The position numbers and the translations under genes are program-made. From the NCBI RefSeq assembly GCF_006711645.1, contig NZ_CP041247.1, positions 4,092,001 through 4,156,000 on the forward strand: a DNA stretch of 64,000 nt, in the 5' to 3' direction. A model generated the notes under the pieces. The model made no database searches, was not told the DNA's origin, and was given only the letters and a program-made list of their open reading frames with translations. Of the stretch, positions 9,284-19,204 are shown in pieces. Positions within the stretch are counted from its first letter, which is position 1; each line of letters begins with the position of its first letter. This DNA comes from Klebsiella electrica. GTDB taxonomy: Bacteria; Pseudomonadota; Gammaproteobacteria; Enterobacterales; Enterobacteriaceae.

Positions 9284-11131
9284 TCAGATAGACAGCTTTT
9301 TAACGCGCTTGCCGCCGTACAGCAGGTTCACGATGGCACGGGTGCCGACGATAGCGGTAAACATCGAGGTTGCCACACCGATACCGGTGGTAATCGCAAA
9401 CCCTTTAATTGCACCGGTACCGACCGCGTACAGGATGATAACTTTGATCAACGTCGTAATGTTCGCATCGAAGATCGAGCTGAATGCACCCCGGTAACCT
9501 TCATCAATCGCCTGCTGAACGGAACGTCCGTTGCTCAACTCTTCTTTAATACGTTCGTTGATCAGTACGTTAGCATCGACCGCTACCGCAAGGGTTAACA
9601 CGATACCCGCAATCCCCGGCATACTCAGCGTAGCCCCAGGCAGCAGGGACATGATACCGACGATCAGGACCAGGTTAGCCACCAGCGCAGAGGTCGCGAT
9701 CAGACCGAATTTCTTGTAGAAGAAAATCATGAACAGGATAGACACCACCAGACCGGCCAGACACGCTTCCAGACCCTGTTTGATGTTCTGCATACCCAGA
9801 GTCGGGCCGATAGTACGTTCTTCAACGATCTGAATCGGCGCAATCAGCGCCCCCGCACGCAGCAGCAGAGAGAGCTGACGCGCTTCATTCGGGTTGCTGA
9901 TACCGGTAATACGGAAGCTGTTGCCCAGGCGAGACTGGATATTGGCGATGTTAATCACCTCTTCCTCTTTCGCCAGAATCGCACGACCGTTGGCATCTTT
10001 CTTACCGCTGTCTTTGTACTCCACGAACAGGGTCGCCATCGGTTTGCCGATGTTGTCCTTGGTGAAGTTAGACATGATGTTACCACCGGCGCTGTCCAGC
10101 GAGATGTTAACCTGCGGCTGGTTGAACTCATCCATGCTGGAAGTGGAGTCGGTGATATGGTCACCGGTCAGAATCACGCGCTTGTACAGCACAACCGGCC
10201 GACCTTCGCGAGTATATTTCACTTCCGAGTCGCCAGGGACACGGCCAGAAGCGGCAGCGGCGCTGTCAACGTTGCTGTTCACCAGACGGAATTCCAGCGT
10301 CGCCGTGGCGCCCAGAATTTCTTTCGCCCGCGCGGTATCCTGAATACCCGGCAGTTCAACCACGATACGGTCGGCGCCCTGACGCTGTACCAGCGGCTCG
10401 GCAACACCCAGTTGGTTCACACGGTTACGCAGAATGTTGATGTTCTGCTGTACGGCGTATTCGCGAGCTTCTTTCAGGCGGTCATCGGTCATCACCGCTT
10501 TCAGGCCGGTAGCGCCCTGCGTGGAGATAACCAGATCGCGGTGACGCGGGCTCAGCCAGGAGATGGCCTGATCGCGCGCTGCGCTATCGCGAAAAGCGAT
10601 GCTCAGACCATAATTGTCTTCCTTACGCACGGTAGCGTAAGGGATGCCTTTTTCACGCAGTTCGCTGCGCAGGCTGTCGATATTTTGTTCCTGCAGTTTG
10701 CCCAGCGCGGTGTCCATATCCACTTCCATCAGGAAGTGTACGCCGCCGCGCAGGTCAAGACCCAGCTTCATCGGCTCGGCATGGATAGCCGCTAACCAGC
10801 GAGGCGTCGCCGGAGCTAAGTTCAGCGCCACGACGTATTTATCACCTAACGCGTCCACCAGCACTTCACGTGCGCGCAGCTGGACATCGGTGGTATCGAA
10901 GCGCGCAAGGATTGCGCCCTCTTCCAGTGCCACAGACTTAGCGGTAATTTTTTCTTCTTGTAACGTTTTCTGGACCTGGATCAGCGTTTGCTCACTGGCG
11001 GCGACACCGCGCGCGCCAGTGATTTGAACGGCCGGATCCTCACCATACAGGTTGGGGAGCGCATACATCAGGCCGACGATAATCACGACGACCAGCATGA
11101 TGTACTTCCACAAAGGATAACGGTTTAACAC
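9284..11131 (-). CDS. secD: Protein translocase subunit SecD
   Basis: SecD is the larger half of the SecDF export motor. At 615 residues it matches E. coli length. It has an N-terminal membrane segment ([21 protein letters not shown]), the [11 protein letters not shown] motif near residue 125, a large periplasmic domain and a C-terminal bundle containing [14 protein letters not shown], where the conserved Asp of the proton path lies. It sits between yajC and secF. Confidence 0.97.
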   Translation of the reverse strand: MLNRYPLWKYIMLVVVIIVGLMYALPNLYGEDPAVQITGARGVAASEQTLIQVQKTLQEEKITAKSVALEEGAILARFDTTDVQLRAREVLVDALGDKYVVALNLAPATPRWLAAIHAEPMKLGLDLRGGVHFLMEVDMDTALGKLQEQNIDSLRSELREKGIPYATVRKEDNYGLSIAFRDSAARDQAISWLSPRHRDLVISTQGATGLKAVMTDDRLKEAREYAVQQNINILRNRVNQLGVAEPLVQRQGADRIVVELPGIQDTARAKEILGATATLEFRLVNSNVDSAAAASGRVPGDSEVKYTREGRPVVLYKRVILTGDHITDSTSSMDEFNQPQVNISLDSAGGNIMSNFTKDNIGKPMATLFVEYKDSGKKDANGRAILAKEEEVINIANIQSRLGNSFRITGISNPNEARQLSLLLRAGALIAPIQIVEERTIGPTLGMQNIKQGLEACLAGLVVSILFMIFFYKKFGLIATSALVANLVLIVGIMSLLPGATLSMPGIAGIVLTLAVAVDANVLINERIKEELSNGRSVQQAIDEGYRGAFSSIFDANITTLIKVIILYAVGTGAIKGFAITTGIGVATSMFTAIVGTRAIVNLLYGGKRVKKLSI

Positions 11132-11156
11132 GGCAGTTCCCTTAGGGAAAAGTGGA

Positions 11157-11489
11157 TTACAGTGCCTTCATGGTGCCTTTCGGCAGAACGGCAGCTACGA
11201 AGTCACGTTTGATAACCACTTCAGTGGTGTCGTTCAGCGCGATAGCAATGTATCCGCTTTCAGCAACTTTCGTGACGCGACCCACCAGGCCGCCATTCGT
11301 CAGCACTTCATCGCCTTTGGCGATAGAGTTCATCAGGTTTTTATGTTCTTTGGTGCGCTTCTGCTGTGGGCGCAGGATCATGAAGTAGAAAATCAGACCG
11401 AACACCACCAGCATCAGAATCAGAGACATCGGGCTACCCTGCGCCGCGCCACCGGTTGCTGCTACCGCATCAGAAATAAAAAAGCTCAT
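11157..11489 (-). CDS. yajC: Sec translocon accessory subunit YajC
   Basis: YajC is a small inner-membrane protein that associates with SecDF and YidC. It is 110 residues with one membrane helix ([24 protein letters not shown]) followed by a conserved cytoplasmic beta domain ([17 protein letters not shown]). It lies between tgt and secD in the standard operon order. Confidence 0.96.
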   Translation of the reverse strand: MSFFISDAVAATGGAAQGSPMSLILMLVVFGLIFYFMILRPQQKRTKEHKNLMNSIAKGDEVLTNGGLVGRVTKVAESGYIAIALNDTTEVVIKRDFVAAVLPKGTMKAL

Positions 11490-11511
11490 TCAAATTCCCT
11501 CATTATTAAAA

Positions 11512-13763
<2,252 letters not shown>

Positions 13764-13867
13764 GACGATGGCTCAGACGAAATAAAGAGGCGGGTAGTCT
13801 AGTGCCGGGGCGTCCTCCCTGCAACCTTTACCCCTCTGGATGAATAACATAATCTATACACAAAACC

Positions 13868-14010
13868 ATTCAAGATGCATCGACGCGGCAGTTGAATGAC
13901 AAATTCGTCAGGAACAGATTTGAACGCTGCGGAGTGGCGGCCCGTGAGGGCGAGGCTCAAAGATGGGCCGGGTAGCTTAGCCAACAAAGAGGCAGTTTGA
14001 AGGATAAAAG
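13868..14010. repeat. Enterobacterial palindromic repeat, copy 2 (upstream of acpH)
   Basis: The left end CATTCAAGATGCATCGACG and the right end GCCAACAAAGAGGCAGTTTG correspond to the two ends of the ribD-ribH repeat in opposite orientation. The internal part differs, so this is a variant copy. Its right edge reaches to within 5 bases of the acpH start codon, so the repeat may supply the acpH leader and ribosome site (AAGGATAAAAGG). Confidence 0.55.
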
Positions 14011-14014
14011 GTCT

Positions 14015-14596
14015 ATGAATTTTCTCGCACACCTGCATTTAGCCCATCTCGCCGACAGTTCCCTGCCCGGCAATCTTCTGGCAGATTTCGTTCGCGGCAA
14101 TCCCCAGGCGGACTATCCGGCCGACATTGTCGACGGCATTTTTATGCACCGGCGTATCGACGTCATGACCGATAATCTGCCGGAGGTAAAAGAAGCGCGC
14201 GACTGGTTTCGCCCGCAGACCCGCCGCGTGGCGCCCATTACGCTGGATGTCATGTGGGATCACTTCCTGTCGCACCACTGGGCACGCATTTCACCCGATA
14301 TGCCGCTCAACGAGTTTGTCCGCTATGCCCAGGCACAGGTCACGCCGGTATTAGCCGATTCGCCGCCGCGCTTCGTCAATCTCAATGCCTATTTGTGGTC
14401 GGAGCGCTGGCTTGAACGCTATGAGGATATGGACTTTATTCAGAGCGTCCTCAACGGTATGGCCAGCCGTCGTCCGCGCCTTGATGCCCTGCGCGACTCC
14501 TGGCAGGATCTGGATACCCACTACGATAAACTCGAGCAGCAGTTCTGGCAGTTTTATCCGCGCATGATGGCGCAGGCCACCAGGCACGAACTATAA
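14015..14596 (+). CDS. acpH: Acyl carrier protein phosphodiesterase AcpH
   Basis: AcpH hydrolyses the 4'-phosphopantetheine group from acyl carrier protein. The start at 14015 ([20 protein letters not shown]) gives 193 residues, matching E. coli; the frame is open a few codons further up but without homology. The HD-like conserved segments [16 protein letters not shown] near residue 45 and [12 protein letters not shown] near residue 80 are present. It is divergent from queA and upstream of tsaA. Confidence 0.95.
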   Translation: MNFLAHLHLAHLADSSLPGNLLADFVRGNPQADYPADIVDGIFMHRRIDVMTDNLPEVKEARDWFRPQTRRVAPITLDVMWDHFLSHHWARISPDMPLNEFVRYAQAQVTPVLADSPPRFVNLNAYLWSERWLERYEDMDFIQSVLNGMASRRPRLDALRDSWQDLDTHYDKLEQQFWQFYPRMMAQATRHEL

Positions 14597-14652
14597 AGAT
14601 TGCGCTTTCTCACAGAAAGGCTATTCTGAACACCATTTCCCGACATAAATTG

Positions 14653-14689
14653 ATAGGCAAAACCTATCTCATTGATTGTCAACGTCACG
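14653..14689 (+). promoter_or_regulatory. OxyR-type binding site upstream of tsaA
   Basis: ATAG (14653-14656), 7 bases, CTAT (14664-14667), 7 bases, ATTG (14675-14678), 7 bases, CACG (14686-14689) follow the ATAG-N7-CTAT-N7-ATAG-N7-CTAT spacing of the OxyR consensus. The first half is perfect and the second degenerate. The site ends exactly at the -35 box, the position from which OxyR activates. Read by eye. Confidence 0.65.
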
Positions 14690-14718
14690 TTGAGTTCGCA
14701 TGAACCAGTCCCTATACT
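14690..14718 (+). promoter_or_regulatory. Sigma-70 promoter of tsaA
   Basis: The -35 TTGAGT (14690-14695) and -10 TATACT (14713-14718) are separated by exactly 17 bp, with the ribosome site AGGAGA about 40 bp further down. It directly abuts the OxyR-like site. Confidence 0.65.
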
Positions 14719-14765
14719 TGCCCGCGTTGCGTTCCAATTAACCTTATTATTAACAGGAGAATCAT

Positions 14766-15368
14766 ATGGTTCTGGTCACTCGTCAGGCTCCGGATTTTAC
14801 CGCTGCAGCTGTTTTAGGTAACGGTGAAATCGTTGAGAAATTCAACTTCAAACAACACACCAACGGTAAAGCGACCGTCCTGTTCTTCTGGCCGATGGAC
14901 TTCACCTTCGTGTGCCCGTCTGAGCTGATCGCTTTTGACAAACGTTACGAAGAATTCCAGAAGCGCGGCGTAGAAGTGGTTGGCGTCTCCTTCGACTCTG
15001 AATTCGTTCACAACGCATGGCGTAACACCCCGGTAGACCAGGGCGGTATCGGTCCGGTTAAATACGCGATGGTTGCTGACATCAAACGTGAAATCCAGAA
15101 AGCCTACGGTATCGAACACCCGGACGAAGGCGTGGCGCTGCGCGGCTCCTTCCTGATCGATGCTAACGGCGTGGTTCGCCACCAGGTGGTTAACGACCTG
15201 CCGCTGGGTCGTAACATCGACGAAATGCTGCGTATGGTTGACGCGCTGCAGTTCCACGAAGAGCACGGCGAAGTTTGCCCGGCGCAGTGGGAAAAAGGAA
15301 AAGAAGGTATGGCCGCTTCTCCGGAAGGCGTGGCTAAATACCTGACCGAGAACGTGTCCAGCCTGTAA
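14766..15368 (+). CDS. tsaA: Typical 2-Cys peroxiredoxin (AhpC/TsaA family)
   Basis: This thiol peroxidase reduces hydrogen and organic peroxides in the cytoplasm. Its 200 residues carry the peroxidatic Cys50 in FTFVCPSE and the resolving cysteine in GEVCPAQW about 120 residues on. The strong C-terminal match to the Prx1-like group separates it from AhpC proper. Salmonella has a homologue near malZ known as TsaA, the basis for the symbol. The upstream OxyR-like site suggests induction by peroxide. A good terminator follows, making it monocistronic. Confidence 0.9.
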   Translation: MVLVTRQAPDFTAAAVLGNGEIVEKFNFKQHTNGKATVLFFWPMDFTFVCPSELIAFDKRYEEFQKRGVEVVGVSFDSEFVHNAWRNTPVDQGGIGPVKYAMVADIKREIQKAYGIEHPDEGVALRGSFLIDANGVVRHQVVNDLPLGRNIDEMLRMVDALQFHEEHGEVCPAQWEKGKEGMAASPEGVAKYLTENVSSL

Positions 15369-15386
15369 TCGGCCCATGTTCAGAAG

Positions 15387-15413
15387 AAGGCTCGCGCATG
15401 CGGGCCTTTTTTG
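15387..15413 (+). terminator. Intrinsic terminator of tsaA
   Basis: AAGGCTCGC (15387-15395) pairs with GCGGGCCTT (15400-15408), one G-U pair, followed by TTTTTTG. It lies 19 bp after the tsaA stop and marks the left backbone edge of the accessory island. Confidence 0.85.
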
Positions 15414-15415
15414 TT

Positions 15416-15661
15416 TTCTTGACCCGTCAGACGCGTTTCTGACTTAAACCCGGGAAACGAACTGGAGGAGTGTCCTGTCGTTTTCTGTAACCGCTGATGT
15501 CGTCAGGAATGTCAGATAACCCATTGGAGCCAGAGCATTGGGTGAAGAAGATGGTAGTGATGAAGCATCAATAATGGCCAAATCCGCGAAGCCCAGAATG
15601 ATTGCGGACAGGCGGAGAACTTTATAACCGACAGATAAAAATAGCATGACGTAGGCTTCTC
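15416..15661. other. Non-coding stretch at left edge of island
   Basis: Between the tsaA terminator and the transposase scrap I see no convincing gene. A minus-strand frame (15444-15647, 67 codons) is open but has no recognisable family or ribosome site. Confidence 0.4.
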
Positions 15662-15781
15662 ATGGTCCGTAAACCAGCAGATAATGCCCCGTTCGGGTCG
15701 TTTAATGACCGTTTTCGCGACGCGTGTCTGAACGTTTACGGGTTCAAGTCACTGGCAGATGTGATACCGGGAATAGAGTGA
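15662..15781 (+). pseudogene. IS3-family transposase remnant (OrfB integrase core, C-terminal part)
   Basis: A 39-codon frame contains the stretch GSFNDRFRDACLNVYGFKSL, followed by ADVIPGIE and a stop. This closely resembles the ESFNGRFRDECLN...F.SLADA signature around the last catalytic Glu of IS3-family OrfB transposases. The catalytic Glu itself (ESFN) has become Gly. No inverted repeats or other transposase parts are visible, so this is a scar of an old insertion at the island edge. The family call rests on this motif alone. Confidence 0.6.
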
Positions 15782-15927
15782 GAGTATAGATAATGCTGGC
15801 AATAGATAAATACTCTCGATGAAGCATTCATATACTATTTGTCTGTTCACCGTAAACTTTCCGGCAAGGGATATATATCTTGTACCTGAGACTGGTATGT
15901 AATGCTTTTACATCGAGATAGACACTA

Positions 15928-16836
15928 ATGGATAAATCGATACCAAACCTACAGGATTTAATTTACTTTGTGATTACAGGGAGGTCATCAAGTATAACCG
16001 CAGCAAGTATTGAATCGGGTATTCCAGTTGCAACATTATCAAGAAGGATCTCAGCCCTGGAAAAAAGGGTTAATATCCAGCTATTCACCAGAACATCTCG
16101 AGGAATAGTTCTGACTGAAATTGGCAGACACTATCTTAAGTACGCGGATGCTATTATTAAAAACGCGACAGATCTGGAACGAGAGATGAAGGACTCACAC
16201 AATTCTCTTTCCGGGGTATTACGCGTTTCTTTACCGGTGGATTTTGGTATATATTTTATATCCCCGCTTATGAATAGATTTTCCACCTCCTATCCCAACA
16301 TCAGATTTATTTTCGACACCACCCCTGTCAAAGTCAATATCACTGAAAGGCAAATAGATATATGCATTCGCATCGGTGACATTAGTGATATGTCTCTTAT
16401 CGCCAGGCCTGTCGGTTTTCTATGTCGCAAACTATATGCCTCCCCTGCTTATCTGAGACAATATAAAACCCCTGAACATCCGGATGATCTTATTCACCAT
16501 CAATGCATTCTGCCTTCATACATGAAAGAGCCGGAAAAATGGGTTTTGTTCAGAGGAAATGATATTACCCGAATCAATGTCTCTGGCATTTACTCTGCAA
16601 ACAATATATCCATGATGCTAAAACTCTCGGAGAATAATGGCGGAATTGCTGTTTTGACGCCTGAAGTCATTCACCGAGAGCTGAGCTCCAGGGCTATCGT
16701 CCCCATTCTGGAAGAGTGGTCTTTTAAGCCTTTACCTGTATATATCATTACAGGAACCAGAAATATTTCAAAAAGCGCTCGTCTTTTCCTGGATTATATT
16801 AATAGCCAGCTTAGTGTAATCCTCAATAGTCACTGA
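15928..16836 (+). CDS. LysR-family transcriptional regulator
   Basis: The 302-residue protein has an N-terminal winged helix-turn-helix (residues about 8-65: LQDLIYFVITGRSSSITAAS, then ATLSRRISALEKRVNIQLFTRT) and a periplasmic-binding-like effector domain (about 90-295). It most resembles the GcvA/DsdC-like branch in general layout. Its DNA is clearly AT-richer than the backbone on either side, as is the adjoining recombinase gene, which points to acquisition. It converges on the recombinase, with 6 bp between stops. The target is unknown; the fimbrial genes are obvious candidates. Confidence 0.88.
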   Translation: MDKSIPNLQDLIYFVITGRSSSITAASIESGIPVATLSRRISALEKRVNIQLFTRTSRGIVLTEIGRHYLKYADAIIKNATDLEREMKDSHNSLSGVLRVSLPVDFGIYFISPLMNRFSTSYPNIRFIFDTTPVKVNITERQIDICIRIGDISDMSLIARPVGFLCRKLYASPAYLRQYKTPEHPDDLIHHQCILPSYMKEPEKWVLFRGNDITRINVSGIYSANNISMMLKLSENNGGIAVLTPEVIHRELSSRAIVPILEEWSFKPLPVYIITGTRNISKSARLFLDYINSQLSVILNSH

Positions 16837-16842
16837 GCCCTC

Positions 16843-17423
16843 TTACACAGCTATAGGGGGCGTGGTAGCACTCCCCCACAACCCGGTAAATCGATTAAAG
16901 TTGCTTTTAGTATAGAGTACCGTATGTCGAATATTCCGGTGCCCTAAATAATCCTGAATCAATCTGGTATCAGTTCCACGTTCAGCAAGTTTATATCCAC
17001 ATGAATGACGTAACATATGAGGATGAACTCTGAAACCTATGTTACTTTCAACGCCACATTTAGATATAATTTTCCAGGCCTGCGAACGCGAGATTGCTGC
17101 CCCTGAGGAAGTCGTAAATATGGCCTCAGATGTCACGCTGGTGGATGTCATTTTTTTCAAACTTAACCATTTACTTAAAGCATGACATTCATCTTCTGAC
17201 AACGGATGATATACTGAAAAACCATTTTTAAGTCTTTTTACATAAATAACTCCTGATTGTATATCAACATCCGCCATCGTGAGAGCAAGAAGTTCACTTA
17301 TTCTGAACCCATGGCGATATGCCATCAAAATCATACAGTAGTTCCTCTCTGCATTCATGCCCTTATTTGCAGAATCTAAAAGTAAGTTTATTTCATGCTC
17401 TGTGAGATATTTTCTTTTTTCAT
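16843..17423 (-). pseudogene. FimB/FimE-type tyrosine recombinase, frameshifted at codon 3
   Basis: From an internal ATG at 17358 the frame encodes 171 residues with the whole catalytic set: Arg in RHGFRISELL, HMLRH, LGHRNIRHTV and the Tyr in LYT. Upstream the homology continues in the same frame (KRKYLTEHEINLLLDSANKG), but that frame has no start codon. An ATG at 17423 followed by six A is in a different frame; seven A would join it to the gene. So either one A has been lost from the tract, or expression needs slippage. The internal start would drop about 22 residues. It lies at the opposite end of the fimbrial block from the intact recombinase. Confidence 0.75.
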
Positions 17424-17734
17424 ATTAATACCCGGCATTGATTTATTATTTTCTTAGTTCACTTCAAAATATAAGGGATTCTATTTTATGTAAGCAGCAA
17501 GGTAAGTAAATAGACATTATTGATAATAAGGATTCCATTTATGGAAACGTAATGACGACGAGACTACGACTCTCCCATTCGCGGCGTCTAGGCCATTGCC
17601 GTAATAACAGCGGGAGTGATCATCTATGTCTGCCCTCAGAGATAGCCAGCCACCGGCGCCAGCAGCCATCCCCGTCGCAATTTTTACCCGGATATTTATT
17701 TCCTGAGATTCCTTTCCCAGAACGATATGGCATC
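17424..17734. other. Intergenic region without recognisable gene
   Basis: About 310 bp between the frameshifted recombinase and the hha-like gene. The part nearest the recombinase is AT-rich. I looked for the switch repeat TTAGGACCA and did not find it. A plus-strand open frame (17552-17794) runs into the hha-like gene antisense and shows no family features. Confidence 0.5.
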
Positions 17735-17959
17735 TCAGCGCACATAGCGCCAGACATAAGACGGCACACGGTCAAAAAACTGCCCCGTGACTAACTCCGC
17801 CCGTCGGTGGTCGGCGGCCGATCGCAGGACCTCCCGCTGGCCCGACGGCAGTTTCTCTTCCATGTGTGCCACCACTAATTCCAGCGTTTCCTTACTGTGA
17901 ATACGCCGCAGTTTACGAACCAGCTCCATCCTGCCCGGTAATTCTGCCTTCTCTCTCAT
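17735..17959 (-). CDS. Hha/YmoA-family nucleoid modulator
   Basis: This small alpha-helical protein pairs with H-NS to silence acquired genes in enterics. The 74-residue chain shows the Hha signature throughout: LRRIHSKETLELVVAHMEEK, then SAADHRRAELV and PSYVWRYVR, corresponding to Hha LRRCQTIDTLERVI, SAADHRLAEL and PSSVWKFIR. It is the last gene of the tail following the fimbrial operon, 9 bp after a 39-residue membrane peptide, with GAGGT upstream. Carriage within a fimbrial island suggests it tunes silencing of that island. Confidence 0.88.
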   Translation of the reverse strand: MREKAELPGRMELVRKLRRIHSKETLELVVAHMEEKLPSGQREVLRSAADHRRAELVTGQFFDRVPSYVWRYVR

Positions 17960-17968
17960 ACGCTGACC

Positions 17969-18088
17969 TCACCCCCACAGCCGCCAGAAAAACCACACGG
18001 CAAAACCACACCACGCGCACCATATCGCCTTGTGCAGCAGCGCTAACCCCCATTCTGGAAAAGAGCCGGACTCATTTTCACTCTTCAC
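17969..18088 (-). CDS. Small membrane protein (39 aa)
   Basis: The frame begins with GTG at 18088 and has an AGGGGG ribosome-site-like run 6 bases upstream. The peptide has a polar head (KSENESGSFPEWG) and one Trp/Phe-rich membrane helix (AIWCAWCGFAVWFFWRLWG). The same frame is open further up to another GTG at 18205, but that extension is Cys-rich and covers another better-supported peptide. No family recognised. It lies between the 33-residue peptide and the hha-like gene. Confidence 0.5.
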   Translation of the reverse strand: MKSENESGSFPEWGLALLHKAIWCAWCGFAVWFFWRLWG

Positions 18089-18098
18089 CCCGGTCCCC

Positions 18099-18200
18099 CT
18101 ACAGCAACAACCGGTACAGTAAACATCCAACGCCATACCAGAACACCACGCAGAACATCGCGCACGCCAGCCACACTTTTCCCCTGAATGACAGTCCCAT
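18099..18200 (-). CDS. Small membrane protein (33 aa)
   Basis: ATG at 18200 is preceded by a strong AGGAGAGG site at good spacing. The peptide is one hydrophobic helix with a basic start (MGLSFRGKVW then LACAMFCVVFWYGVGCLLYR), ending TAG. It begins about 19 bp after the LuxR-type gene and ends 10 bp before the next peptide. The ribosome site and tight spacing are the main support; function unknown. Confidence 0.55.
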   Translation of the reverse strand: MGLSFRGKVWLACAMFCVVFWYGVGCLLYRLLL

Positions 18201-18219
18201 CCCACCTCTCCTCGCTCTT

Positions 18220-18951
18220 TTATCTTGTTCTTTCATCTTTGATCTTCTTTTTCAGATCCAGGATTTCATACCCGCAGCGGGGTCCCCCTGGTTTCTGCAT
18301 TTGCGCAATGCACCATGAAAACGTCATCTGCCGCCCCTGGTCTGACCGCTTCGACAGGTTTTGCCGGTAAGCCGCCACCGTCCTGTAACTGATATTCATC
18401 ACTTTCGCCGATGTCTTCAGTCCCAGACCGTCTGCCTGTGTCACCAGACACTCCAGCTCATGTGGCGTCAGATTCACCTCGCGGGTCAGCATCAGCCCCT
18501 CGGTCACGGCCGGACTCATGACGGTATCCGGCCACGCGCCCCCTGCCATCCGCAGAGCCTGCCGTAGTACGCCCAGCGATTCCTGGCGCAGAACCACGAC
18601 TGACGGACTGCGGTTCACGACCGCCTTCAGCAGAAGCGGGTCGGTCTGCGCCGTGCACACCATCACCCGACAGCGCCCCCCCTGGCACAGCCCCTGCAGT
18701 GCATCCAGCATCGCTATCCCTTCCTGCAGACTGCTCTGCTGATCCAGCAGTTCAGTGATAATCAGCACCCGGGCCTCCGGCTGACTGGCGCGCAACGCCA
18801 CCAGCCGTTCGTACAGGGCACTCAGACTGGGCAGCAGTTCGCTGCAGGGTCGTCCTGCCGCCTCGTCAGCCAGATCGCACAGCACCATTCCGGTCAGGGC
18901 CAGACTGTCCATCACCAGAGTCCGGTCAAAAGCCAGAAGAGGTTCAGGCAT
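18220..18951 (-). CDS. LuxR-type transcriptional regulator with degenerate receiver-like N-terminus
   Basis: The C-terminal part (about residues 165-225) is a LuxR helix-turn-helix: LTPHELECLVTQADGLGLKT, then ISYRTVAAYRQNLSKRS. The N-terminal 150 residues look like a response-regulator fold, but the usual phospho-accepting Asp segment is replaced by VLIITELLDQQ, so phosphorylation is unlikely. The start at 18951 overlaps the stop of the upstream 86-residue gene (ATGCCTGA) and has GGGGGA before it, implying translational coupling; an earlier in-frame ATG lies inside that gene. Regulators of similar layout (RcsA/MatA-like) control adhesins, so it may act on this fimbrial locus. Confidence 0.75.
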   Translation of the reverse strand: MPEPLLAFDRTLVMDSLALTGMVLCDLADEAAGRPCSELLPSLSALYERLVALRASQPEARVLIITELLDQQSSLQEGIAMLDALQGLCQGGRCRVMVCTAQTDPLLLKAVVNRSPSVVVLRQESLGVLRQALRMAGGAWPDTVMSPAVTEGLMLTREVNLTPHELECLVTQADGLGLKTSAKVMNISYRTVAAYRQNLSKRSDQGRQMTFSWCIAQMQKPGGPRCGYEILDLKKKIKDERTR

Positions 18952-19204
18952 GCCGTCCCCCATAGCCCGGTGGTTGCAGGGCATACCAGTCCAGCGGACT
19001 GTTTCCGTCCTTCGGATTAAGGGAATAGACCTGGTCCTGGGGGCCGGTACTGATCTGCACCAGAATGTGGCGGGCAGGCACCATGAACATCACCGTCAGC
19101 GGCCGGTCCGTACGCGGTGTCGGCCTGTTATACCCGCCCCCAGACTGGAGGATCGCCAGCAGTGGCAGCAAGAGAGGTATCAGCCAGATAAAAAAAGATC
19201 TCAT
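18944..19204 (-). CDS. Membrane-anchored protein of unknown function (86 aa)
   Basis: The N-terminus is a strong hydrophobic segment (FFIWLIPLLLPLLAILQ) that is either a signal peptide or an anchor. About 60 residues follow that should lie in the periplasm, with proline- and glycine-rich ends (PTPRTDRPLTVMFMVPARH, PPGYGG). I do not recognise a family. Its ATG overlaps the EAL-gene stop (ATGA) and its own stop overlaps the LuxR-gene start, so the three are coupled. It could pass an envelope signal to the LuxR protein, but that is a guess from position. Confidence 0.65.
   Translation of the reverse strand: MRSFFIWLIPLLLPLLAILQSGGGYNRPTPRTDRPLTVMFMVPARHILVQISTGPQDQVYSLNPKDGNSPLDWYALQPPGYGGRHA

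Noticed and set aside
15444..15647. 67-codon minus-strand frame after tsaA
   Set aside because: Mildly hydrophobic but no recognisable family or start context; could be a remnant, not enough to call.
17424..17734. A second invertible element next to the frameshifted recombinase
   Set aside because: No copy of the TTAGGACCA repeat or other long inverted pair was found there by eye.
17552..17794. 80-codon plus-strand frame
   Set aside because: Runs antisense into the hha-like gene; no ribosome site or family motif.
17969..18205. 78-codon minus-strand frame from a GTG
   Set aside because: Its first half is Cys-rich and overlaps the 33-residue membrane peptide, which has the better ribosome site; only the last 39 codons look like a protein.
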